NCBI GenBank assembly: GCA_030430455.1
Contig: JAUIJB010000007.1
Location: 27,615 to 91,614, forward strand
DNA length: 64,000 bases
Source: Verrucomicrobiia bacterium
GTDB taxonomy: Bacteria > Verrucomicrobiota > Verrucomicrobiia > Verrucomicrobiales > Akkermansiaceae
Reading direction: 5' to 3'
Shown: positions 47,122-55,071 of the stretch, in pieces
How the letters are laid out: every line of letters begins with the position of its first letter
Position numbering within the stretch: position 1 is the first letter of the stretch
Made by a program: the position numbers and the translations under genes
Notes under the pieces: generated by a model
Seen by the model: the letters and a program-made list of their open reading frames with translations, nothing else
The model's database searches: none
Told to the model about the DNA's origin: nothing

Positions 47122-50100
47122 TCACCCGAGCTCGTGCAGCGTGAAGCGTTCGCTGCCGAGCTTCGACCTGGCCAGCTCGACGAGGTGGTCGTGGTGGGTG
47201 AAAAGGAGGACCTGGGAGCGCTCGGCCAGCTTGGCCACGGCGCCGAGCGCGTGGGTCGCCCGGGCGTCGTCGAAGTGGACCAGCAGGTCGTCGAGGATCA
47301 TCGGCATCGGCTCGTGTTCGTCGAGGTGCAGCTCCAGGCCGGCGAAGCGCAGCGCGAGGTAGAGCTGGTCGCGGGTGCCCTCGCTCATGCCGGGCACCAG
47401 GACCTCGTCCCCGCCCTCGGCTCGGCGCCCGGCGATCACCGGCTCATCACCGTCGGCGAAACTCGTGCCGATGCCCGAGAACGATCCTCCGCTGATTCCG
47501 GCGAACCAGCGGCTGGCCTTCTCCATGAAGGGCCCCTGGTTCTGCTCGCGGAAGGCGTCGATCTGCCCGCGGAGCAAGCGGATCGCGACGCGCAGGCGCA
47601 CGAAGCGCTCGGCGTCCGATTCCATCCGGGCGACCGCGAACGCCGCCTCCTGTTCGTGGCGTGCCGCTTCGTCCCGGGCCTGCTCCATTTCCCTGCGGCG
47701 TCCGTCCCACTCCTGGCGCTCGGCTTTCACCGCATCGGTCCTGTTCTCGACTTCTTCGAGGGCTTCCTCAAGATCGGCGATCGCGGATTCAAGATTCTCG
47801 GCGTCCTCCTCGCCGACTTTCGCCACGAATTCATCCACTGCCGTCCCGAGCGACAGCCCGGCCAGGCCGTCACGGGATTCCTCGATCTTCTCCCGCAGCG
47901 AGCCCTGCTCCTCCAGGTGGGCGAGCAGTCGATCCAGGTCCGCCTCGTCACCAAGCTCCGCCTTGGCCAGCAATGCATCGAATTCAGCCCGCGTGCGGGT
48001 GACTTCCGACTTGGCGGCATCCAGCTCCCCGGTCAGCTCGGTGATGCGGTCCTGGAGATCGTCGAACGCGGTTTGGGCCGACTTTGCTTTCTCAAGCGCC
48101 GACCACAGCGCCTTCTCGCGAGCCTCGGTTGCTTCGTCGGAAATCCCGAGCTGGGATGCCGCCGCAGCGACCTCCCCCTCGAAACCCTCGATCCTCTCCC
48201 GGATGCTGTCGCACTCACCCAGCAGGGCCTGCCAGGCGTCGAAGTCCTGGAACATCTCCCGTCGCGCGCGCAGCGTCTCGACCTGCGAGGCGGGCGAGAG
48301 GTCCTGCGCCAGGGTGAGTGCCTTGCGGCCGCGTTCCCATTCCTTGCGGGCGGCTTCGGCCGCCTCCTTCAGCTCCGGGAGGTTCTTGCGGAGCTCCTCC
48401 AGCTCGCGCTGCGCTTCCTGGATCTTGTTCTCGGTGCCGGCGGTCTCGAGCCGGGCGGCATCCAGGTCTTCGAATCGCACGCGGGCGAGGCCGAGAAGCT
48501 CGGTGAAGTCGGTGCCGTCGGATTCCAGAGCCTCGGCAAGCTGGGCGGCCACCTCGTCCACCCGTTGCTGATCCGCATCGAGCTGCTCGCGACCCTCACT
48601 CCACTGGTCCCAGGCGCGGCCGAATTCCAGCCAGGTTTCCCGCCACTCCATCATTTCCGAAGGACTGGAGGGGGAAGCATGGGCTCCCGACCAGGCCTTC
48701 GTCCATTCGGCGCGGAGTTCGGAGACGGTGCGCCCGGCTTCCTCGGCCCGGTCGTGGATCAGGCTCAGGTTCTTGCGCTCCAGGTCGAGCCTTGACCGAA
48801 GCTCTTCCAACTGGGCGACGGCTTCGGCGTCCGTGCGGAGCCGATCGGCGATGGAGTCCGCGGCATGAACCGCTTCCGGATAGGCCTCCTCCAGGGGCTT
48901 GCCCTCGACGAAAGGCTCCTCCGCGCCGCCACCCTTCCAATCCTTCAGGACAAGCGTCCATCCGCGCTCCCGATGGCTGCGGCTTTCTGCCAGATCGTCC
49001 AGGCTGGGCAGCTCGCCCTGGCGGGCGCGACGTTCGACATCGGCTTCCAGTTCGCCGACCTTCCTCTCCGCGGCCAGCTTGTCCTTCGCAAGTTCGCGGA
49101 TCGCCCGGTTGGCCTCATTGAAGTGCTCGCGGAAGCGTTCGATGCCGGACCGCGACGGTGGCTTCAGCCTCCGGGTGGCCTCCATCTCATCGGGAGCTCC
49201 GTTCAGTGACGCATGGAGATCGCGCAGCGACCGCTGCAGGCGTTCCAGCTCCGTCTTCCGGGTGCCGATCTTGGACGCCATCGTCTCGGTCGCGAAAACT
49301 CCCGCGAGCAGACCCTTGAGACGCGCGTGCGTGTCGGGATCGGCCTTGGTCGGTGCGTTGCGAAGATTCTCGAGGTCCTTCTCGAGCGTTGCCTCCCGCT
49401 TCACCGCCTCCGCGTGGAGTCGACCGGCCTCCTCGTGCGCTGCGGCCCTGTCCTCCGCTTCGGCGAACTGTGGACGGGTGATGCGGAGCGATTCGAGCTC
49501 GTTCAGCGGGACGGTGATTCCGAGGTCCTGGCAGGCCCGCTTCACGGATTCTTCCTTCGCCTGCGCGTCGCCCTGCTTGGCGACCAGGGTCCGTTGATGC
49601 TCGCGATACGCTCCAAGCCGGGTGTGCAGGGCGTCGATCTCCGACTCCATGGCCAGGACTTCCGGGCGAAGCTGGCATTCCCCGGAACGAGCCCTCAGTC
49701 GGGCGAGCTCGCCATCGAGGCGTCCAGCCGCTCCGGAGGCTCCGGACCAGGCCCCGCGCGCTGCGCGAATCTCGTCCGCGAAGGTCGTCGGGAGGTCCGG
49801 GAGATCCGGCAAGGCGTCGAGCTGCGCCCGCCGCTCGGCGAGTTGCCCGACCATCGGCAGGGCCGACCGGCAACGCTCGAGCCACGACTTGCGATTCGAA
49901 TGCTCCGTCTTCTGCTCCTTCAGGCTTTCAAGCTGCCTGTCCGCTTCCCCGAGACCGCGTTCAACTTCCTCCCACGCCTCCGGTTTGACGAGCGCCTCCT
50001 TCTTCGCACGCAGCTGGTCGGCATGCCGTCTGGCGACTTGCCGGATGCTCCGTTGGGCCCGCCCGGCAAACACCTCGCCTGCCTCGGATTCGAGGGCCTG

Positions 50101-50586
50101 GATCACCCGATCCACCGGCGTCCCCCCCAGGCTGGCGGAGAACAGCGCCTCTCCAAGCTTGCCCTCGCCCCGCAGCAGCTCGTCCGCACCCTGGCGAAGC
50201 TGCTCGGAGCCCAGTCCGAACATGCTGTCGAAATAGGCTTCATCGACCGCACCCAGCATCCGCTTCAGATCGGCTTCGTCGACAGGATTGCCGTCCCCGT
50301 CCAGCAGGGTGTTCTTGTTTCCCTTCCGGCGCTGGAAGACGCGGGAATTCCCGGAGGCGTCCTCCAGCTCGGCCAGGATCAGGAGCTTCTTGTAGTCGTG
50401 GCGGAAATTGTCGGCCGTCTGCCCGGGAATCCCGAAGAGCAACGAGCGGATGGCCCGCAGCAGGCTGCTCTTGCCGGCTTCGTTGGGGCCGTGGATCAGG
50501 TGCAGGTCGGTGCCTCCCCTGGGCAGGTCCAGGGTGAATTCGGTGAAAGGCCCGTAGGCCGGAATCTCGAGCTTCCTGAATCTCAT
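47122..50586 (-). CDS. YhaN/SbcC-like coiled-coil ATPase
   Basis: A 1154-residue SMC-like protein. The Walker A motif GPNEAGKSS lies near residues 33-41 after the family opening MRFRKLEIPAYGPF. Long coiled coils fill about 180-980, and the C-terminal ATPase half has a signature-like GMSEGTRDQLYLALRFA and Walker B MPMILDDLLVHFDD. It pairs with the metallophosphoesterase encoded upstream, whose TGA overlaps its ATG (ATGA). Such pairs form Mre11-Rad50-like complexes that process DNA ends and hairpins. It is unrelated to polysaccharide use. Confidence 0.88.
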   Translation of the reverse strand: MRFRKLEIPAYGPFTEFTLDLPRGGTDLHLIHGPNEAGKSSLLRAIRSLLFGIPGQTADNFRHDYKKLLILAELEDASGNSRVFQRRKGNKNTLLDGDGNPVDEADLKRMLGAVDEAYFDSMFGLGSEQLRQGADELLRGEGKLGEALFSASLGGTPVDRVIQALESEAGEVFAGRAQRSIRQVARRHADQLRAKKEALVKPEAWEEVERGLGEADRQLESLKEQKTEHSNRKSWLERCRSALPMVGQLAERRAQLDALPDLPDLPTTFADEIRAARGAWSGASGAAGRLDGELARLRARSGECQLRPEVLAMESEIDALHTRLGAYREHQRTLVAKQGDAQAKEESVKRACQDLGITVPLNELESLRITRPQFAEAEDRAAAHEEAGRLHAEAVKREATLEKDLENLRNAPTKADPDTHARLKGLLAGVFATETMASKIGTRKTELERLQRSLRDLHASLNGAPDEMEATRRLKPPSRSGIERFREHFNEANRAIRELAKDKLAAERKVGELEADVERRARQGELPSLDDLAESRSHRERGWTLVLKDWKGGGAEEPFVEGKPLEEAYPEAVHAADSIADRLRTDAEAVAQLEELRSRLDLERKNLSLIHDRAEEAGRTVSELRAEWTKAWSGAHASPSSPSEMMEWRETWLEFGRAWDQWSEGREQLDADQQRVDEVAAQLAEALESDGTDFTELLGLARVRFEDLDAARLETAGTENKIQEAQRELEELRKNLPELKEAAEAARKEWERGRKALTLAQDLSPASQVETLRARREMFQDFDAWQALLGECDSIRERIEGFEGEVAAAASQLGISDEATEAREKALWSALEKAKSAQTAFDDLQDRITELTGELDAAKSEVTRTRAEFDALLAKAELGDEADLDRLLAHLEEQGSLREKIEESRDGLAGLSLGTAVDEFVAKVGEEDAENLESAIADLEEALEEVENRTDAVKAERQEWDGRRREMEQARDEAARHEQEAAFAVARMESDAERFVRLRVAIRLLRGQIDAFREQNQGPFMEKASRWFAGISGGSFSGIGTSFADGDEPVIAGRRAEGGDEVLVPGMSEGTRDQLYLALRFAGLELHLDEHEPMPMILDDLLVHFDDARATHALGAVAKLAERSQVLLFTHHDHLVELARSKLGSERFTLHELG

Positions 50587-51833
50587 CCTTCGCCCCCCTT
50601 CTCGGTCAGGCGCTCCAGAATGATGGCGCAGGCGTCGTCGAAGACGGCCTTTCGTTCCTCCCCCTGCCACCGGGCTTCCAGTTCATGCCGCAGATCAACG
50701 GGGAGAGCGCCCAGCATTTCGGAGACCTCCGCCGGGAGCTCGTCGCCCGCCGTCTGCTCCCGGGCGGCGCCGATGACGACCTTGGTCAGCTCGTCGCGAT
50801 CGGCCAGCTCGTCGAGGCTGACGACGGGGCTCGTCGCGAGCTTCACCTTCTCCAGCCACACGGCGCCCTCACCGAACTCGTCAGCGAGCGACCGGACTTC
50901 CGCCTGCAGGCGATCGGGGTGGCTGCAAAGCTCGCCATGGAGCGGGGTCGGGCCGGTGAGGATCACCCGCAGGGCAAGCAGGCGGTCGCCGGCGTCCTCG
51001 ACACAGGTTCCCATCTCGGAGCGGACCGCCCGGATCACCTCGTCGAAGGACTTCTTGCCGCCCACATCGACAGTCGCCCGGGCCCAGCGGGCGACATCGA
51101 GCGCGTGCCAGTCGCAGGCCGAGACTTCCAGGTTGTCGTCGACGGTCACGATCCGGCAGCCGCGCGGCCCGCACTCGCGGCTGTGACGGCCCTGCAGGTT
51201 GCCGCTGTAGACGATCCAGGGGCCCTCGTGCACCACTTCCGGCTGGTGGATGTGGCCGAGCGCCCAGTAGTCGTAGCCCTTGGCGGTCAGGTCATCGACG
51301 CTGCAGGGGGCGTAGGTGTCGTGGCCCTCGCGGCCGGCCAGGCTGGTGTGGAGGATGCCCAGGTTGAACTTGCCGGGCAGCGGTTCTGGGTAGGCCGGCA
51401 CGAGGTTCTCCTCCACCGCCCGGTTCGGGAAGCTCATGCCGTGGATCGCGACCGGCCACGGCTGCGGCTCCACGGTCTCCGCCTTGCGGCTCGAGAAGGA
51501 ATGGACGTTGTCCGGCAGGCTCAGCTTGCGGGTGATGACCGAGGCGGCGTCGTGGTTTCCGGAGATCAGGTAGACCGGGATGTTCGCCTCCCGCAGCCGG
51601 ACCATCCCCTTGCGGAAGAAGAGTCCGGTTTCGTAGCCCTTCCAGTCGCGGTCGTAGACGTCACCCGCGATCACCACGAAGTCGACCACCTCGTCGATCG
51701 CCAGGCGGACCAGGTTCCCGAAGGCCTTGCGGCTGGCCCCGAGGAGTTCCGTCGCTGCCTCGTCGCCACGCGCGGCGAGCCCCCGAAGCGGGCTGTCGAG
51801 GTGAAGGTCGGCGGTGTGGAGGAATCGGAACAT
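50583..51833 (-). CDS. YhaO/SbcD-like metallophosphoesterase (DNA exonuclease subunit)
   Basis: A 416-residue protein. The calcineurin-like phosphoesterase motifs appear in order: DLHLD (residues 9-13), GDVYDRDW, GNHDAAS, and GHIHQPE. These bind two metal ions in Mre11/SbcD nucleases. The C-terminal part is a capping domain with helical regions for contact with the ATPase. It is translationally coupled to the YhaN-like gene and would supply the nuclease activity of the complex. Confidence 0.88.
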   Translation of the reverse strand: MFRFLHTADLHLDSPLRGLAARGDEAATELLGASRKAFGNLVRLAIDEVVDFVVIAGDVYDRDWKGYETGLFFRKGMVRLREANIPVYLISGNHDAASVITRKLSLPDNVHSFSSRKAETVEPQPWPVAIHGMSFPNRAVEENLVPAYPEPLPGKFNLGILHTSLAGREGHDTYAPCSVDDLTAKGYDYWALGHIHQPEVVHEGPWIVYSGNLQGRHSRECGPRGCRIVTVDDNLEVSACDWHALDVARWARATVDVGGKKSFDEVIRAVRSEMGTCVEDAGDRLLALRVILTGPTPLHGELCSHPDRLQAEVRSLADEFGEGAVWLEKVKLATSPVVSLDELADRDELTKVVIGAAREQTAGDELPAEVSEMLGALPVDLRHELEARWQGEERKAVFDDACAIILERLTEKGGEG

Positions 51834-51994
51834 GGTCGGATGGGGCGGATGGCGAGCGAGGGGGCGATGCTAACAAGCCCACGCCGGGCCTTGGCAACAC
51901 ACGATCAGGCTACCGGCGGGGGTGGGACACCGCCGGGGGGAGGGCATCGCATGGATGGCCTTCGAGTGCGGCGGGGCCCCGCTGCTACCCGTTC

Positions 51995-52636
51995 CTACCC
52001 GTTCCTGGATGGCTCGCGGCGGGCCTGCTCGACCCACTCCGCGTGGATCCTGTCGTAGTGGTCGATGAGTTCCGGGTAGCATTCCGAGCGGACCGTGGTG
52101 AAGTGGCGCAGGGATTCGGGGTCGGCCCCGCTCTCGGCATTCATCCGGGTGTAGCACATCGCCAGGCCGCCGCCCTCGCCGCCGTCGACCGTGTCGATCA
52201 TCCGGACGAGCTCATCCTGCGTGAGTGGCTCCTCCGTGGTCTCCGGGGTGATCCGGAAGGTGCTGTCATATTCGTCGACAATCCGGTAGTGGATCCGCTC
52301 ACCGCCGGGTTCCCGGCGGGCGCGGATGCTGATCACGTCGGCGGTGGTGGACTCCAGCTCGATGCGCGCGATCTCCACCTCGGTCGGCAGCAGGTCGGGG
52401 AGGTACTCGCCGCCCATGAAGGTCGGGTGAAGGCGCTCGAGGAATCCCTTGAGCTCGGGGTCGGTCTGGTCGGCGAGGAGCGCGGGATCCAGCTCCTCGG
52501 CACGCCCGGCGGCCCAGAAGTCGCGGATCATCTGCCGGCGGCGGGTTCCCTTCACGTTGCGCAGGATCGCGGCGAGGGGGTCGTTGTCCTCCCAGTAGGA
52601 GGCGGGGCGGTTGGAGTGGTCGGTGGGGGGCTGCAT
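51995..52636 (-). CDS. Conserved-looking hypothetical protein
   Basis: A 213-residue acidic protein without signal peptide or membrane segment. The N-terminal half is helical (DPLAAILRNVKGTRRRQMIR, ELKGFLERLHPTFMGGEYLP); the centre has beta strands (TEVEIARIELESTTADVISI, ERIHYRIVDEYDSTF). Codon use is like that of its neighbours and the reading frame is uninterrupted, so it is probably a genuine gene. I do not recognise the family. It stands alone between the YhaO-like and DUF4250 genes. Confidence 0.65.
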   Translation of the reverse strand: MQPPTDHSNRPASYWEDNDPLAAILRNVKGTRRRQMIRDFWAAGRAEELDPALLADQTDPELKGFLERLHPTFMGGEYLPDLLPTEVEIARIELESTTADVISIRARREPGGERIHYRIVDEYDSTFRITPETTEEPLTQDELVRMIDTVDGGEGGGLAMCYTRMNAESGADPESLRHFTTVRSECYPELIDHYDRIHAEWVEQARREPSRNG

Positions 52637-52780
52637 GGTTCCTGTGGGTTCGCCAAACAGCCTGGACCCCTGGCTCGGACATTGGCTGGGGGAGGTCGGG
52701 AAAACTTGATCAGAATCCCGGCGGGATCACTTCGCGGCCAGCCGCCACCTTCAGACGTCAACGGGGGTCGCGAGCGTCTG

Positions 52781-52812
52781 TCATCCGCGTTCATCGGCGT
52801 TCATCTGCGGTT
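52781..52812 (+). repeat. Dispersed decamer-type intergenic repeat, copy 3
   Basis: Three successive decamers close to TCATCNGCGT, ending in GCGGTT, between the hypothetical gene and the DUF4250 gene. It matches the elements at 16313-16333 and 27756-27790. Confidence 0.6.
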
Positions 52813-52866
52813 CAGAAAACCGCATGGACGGGCGCGACTGGGGTCGCGCGGTCCGGGCCACGGGGC

Positions 52867-53055
52867 TCAGCGGAACTGGCCCGCCTCGGGGAGGTAGTCG
52901 TAGCCGGCGGTGGCGAGGCGCTCGACCAGGCGGGCTTGATCGATGCCGTGGGTCTTGGCGAGGTCCTCGAGCGAGTCGGCCTGGTTGCGCAGCTCGGTGT
53001 TGACCAGGCCGACGAGGAGGTGCGGGTCCATGCGGTGGAAGTCGTTCAGCCTCAC
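52867..53055 (-). CDS. DUF4250 small protein
   Basis: A 62-residue protein fitting the DUF4250 pattern: DPHLLVGLVNTELRNQADSL, then LAKTHGIDQARLVERLATAG and YDYLPEAGQF at the end. The family is short, all-helical, found mostly in Firmicutes and Verrucomicrobia, and has no known function. The GTG at 53055 is used as the start because the family usually has about 8 residues before the DPH segment; the in-frame ATG at 53031 is the alternative. Upstream in-frame sequence has no family match. Confidence 0.72.
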   Translation of the reverse strand: MRLNDFHRMDPHLLVGLVNTELRNQADSLEDLAKTHGIDQARLVERLATAGYDYLPEAGQFR

Positions 53056-53295
53056 GGCGGCAAGGCTGCGACGGCCGGGCCCGGGCAGGCAAGCCCGGGC
53101 GGCCCCTTTCCCGTCCGAAAATGGGGCCTTCCGGGTCGCGACGATCTCGCTCCCGCAGTCACGTAATGGCGCGCGGCGGGGCGGGCTGGCACCATCCCGC
53201 TCAATGCTTGGCTTGTCGGCCGGCATCCATCGCAACCCGGGAGCGGTCCCGCCCAGCCAGCGCGACCATCCCCTTCACCCACACACCCAGCCAAC

Positions 53296-53691
53296 ATGAA
53301 CAACCTGTCCAAGAATCTGTCCAAGAATCCCCGCGGCATGACGCTCCTCGAGGTGACCGTGGTCATCCTGGTCCTGCTGTCCCTGATCTCGATCCTCTTC
53401 ATCGGCGCCCGCGCCTGGAAGAAGGGCTCCGATCGCGCGGGCTGCATCGTCAACATCCGCTCGGCCCAGCAAATGGTCCGCGGCTACCAGAACATGAACG
53501 CCCTGCCGGTCGGCACGACCATCAACATGTTCACCCTCGGCAACGAGTTCGACCTGGTCAACATCGGCACCTGCCCCGGTGGCGGCGACTACGACCACAC
53601 CGCGACCATCCCGCCGGTCGGCGAGCTCGCCATGTGGTGCAGCCTCGCCACCAGCGACCGCCACGAGCCGGAGAATTTCGCCGGTTGGTGA
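53296..53691 (+). CDS. Type II secretion/type IV pilin-like pseudopilin
   Basis: A 131-residue protein. A prepilin leader ends in RGM and is followed by TLLEVTVVILVLLSLISILF, the hydrophobic N-terminal helix with the conserved Glu5, so it would be cleaved by prepilin peptidase and N-methylated. The rest is a short head with two cysteines and the CPGGGDYDHTATIPPVGELA-type loop seen in verrucomicrobial type II pseudopilins. No other secretion gene is nearby, so it is an orphan that may join a system encoded elsewhere. It is convergent with the PL10 gene. Confidence 0.82.
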   Translation: MNNLSKNLSKNPRGMTLLEVTVVILVLLSLISILFIGARAWKKGSDRAGCIVNIRSAQQMVRGYQNMNALPVGTTINMFTLGNEFDLVNIGTCPGGGDYDHTATIPPVGELAMWCSLATSDRHEPENFAGW

Positions 53692-53784
53692 GGCCACCAG
53701 CCGGGCATGGCACGCCGGTCACGGGAGCCCGCGGGCTCCGGTGGCCGGCTTTCGGTTTACCCGGGGAGGAATCCGCCTTCGGGT

Positions 53785-55071
53785 TCAGTCGGCCTTGGCC
53801 AGCTGCTTGCGCCACTTCTTCTGGCTCGAGCCGATCGCGCCGCTCGGGCGGGTCGAGTAGTAGTCGTAGCCGAGCTCGTTGTGGCGGGCCATCTCGTTGA
53901 ACGAGTCGTAGATCACCCCGTCGCGGCCGGGAAACAAGGGACGGTTGTCGGCGAGGTCGTAGAAGCGCGCCCAGTAGGTCTCGGTCGATGCCGGGTCCTC
54001 GACGTAGACCGTCTTGCCGTCGCGCTTGGTCTTGCGCAGGCCGGAGATCTCGACCCGCTCGAGCCAGGCGAGGCCACCCTCGATGCTCGCGCGCAGCTCG
54101 GGCTTCGGCTCGCGGATGCGCATCAGGATCTTCAGCAGGTTGCCGGTCTCGATGCTCACCAGGGCGGTCGGCTCCATCTTGCGGGCCGGCGCCGGCTCGA
54201 GGGTCAGGGCTTCATACTGCGCGCACCAGCCGGCCAGCCGGTCGCCCTGGCGGACCTGGATCCGCATCACGCAGTCGATGCCCCGCTTGAGGGCCGCCGC
54301 GGCCTCGGCGCGCTTGGCGGCGTCGAGGAAGGCGAAGTGCCCGTCACCCGAGGCGATGCCCTCGAGCAGCTCGAGGATACGGGTCATGGCGTCGTCGTTG
54401 AGGGTGACGTCGTCGTGGTAGTCGCCCTCGAGCGGGAACACCTGCGGCCAGCCGCCGTGGGGGTACTGGGCGGCCAGGATGTAGTCGAGCCCGCGGTTGA
54501 AGGACGCCCGGCAGTCGTCGCGGCCGGTCGCCTGGGCGATCCCGGCGAGGAACTGCAGCTGCTCGGTGGTCGAGCGGTTGTCGAAGGTTCCGAGGTAGTG
54601 CGGGCTACTGCCGGGATCGTACTGCGAGCTCCACTGCATCCCCGGCTCGCGCGGGCCCTTGCTGTAGCCGGTGTGCTTCGACCAGCCGCCGGCCGGGGTC
54701 TGGTAGGAGATCACGATGCCGGCCAGCTGGCCGGCCTGCGCGCCGCCGAACCACGGGTCACCCGGCTTGGCGGAGAGCTTGAAGTCGCCGCCGTCCGGCG
54801 CGGGACGGGCGGCCTCGAGGCCGTGGGCGGCCAGTTCGGCCTCGAGCGCCGCCCGGTCGTTCGCGGCGAGCTCCCGCGAGCGTTGCCAGTAGGCTTGCCA
54901 GGCCTCGCGGCGCGGCGCGGGGAGGCTGTCGATCGCCTCGGGAGTCAGTTCCGCGGTCGCGACGACGCTCGCCCCGAAGAGGCAGCCGGCGACCCGCAGG
55001 AAGGCACGCCCGGCAGGCCAGCGGTTGCTGGTGCCGGGCCGGGTTGGATGGATGGTGGTTGGATCATTCAT
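53785..55071 (-). CDS. pelA: Exported PL10 pectate lyase
   Basis: A 428-residue protein with a probable signal peptide (FLRVAGCLFGASVVATAE). The (alpha/alpha)3 toroid of PL10 is recognisable from TPAGGWSKHTG, TFDNRSTTEQLQFLA, YPHGGWPQVFPL, TLNDDAMTRILELL and ARFYDLADNRPLFPGRDG near the end. PL10 enzymes cleave polygalacturonate by calcium-assisted beta-elimination. Its ATG overlaps the stop of the coiled-coil gene by 8 bases (55064-55071), placing it last in the operon with ExbB, ExbD and the PL1/PL9 lyases. Confidence 0.88.
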   Translation of the reverse strand: MNDPTTIHPTRPGTSNRWPAGRAFLRVAGCLFGASVVATAELTPEAIDSLPAPRREAWQAYWQRSRELAANDRAALEAELAAHGLEAARPAPDGGDFKLSAKPGDPWFGGAQAGQLAGIVISYQTPAGGWSKHTGYSKGPREPGMQWSSQYDPGSSPHYLGTFDNRSTTEQLQFLAGIAQATGRDDCRASFNRGLDYILAAQYPHGGWPQVFPLEGDYHDDVTLNDDAMTRILELLEGIASGDGHFAFLDAAKRAEAAAALKRGIDCVMRIQVRQGDRLAGWCAQYEALTLEPAPARKMEPTALVSIETGNLLKILMRIREPKPELRASIEGGLAWLERVEISGLRKTKRDGKTVYVEDPASTETYWARFYDLADNRPLFPGRDGVIYDSFNEMARHNELGYDYYSTRPSGAIGSSQKKWRKQLAKAD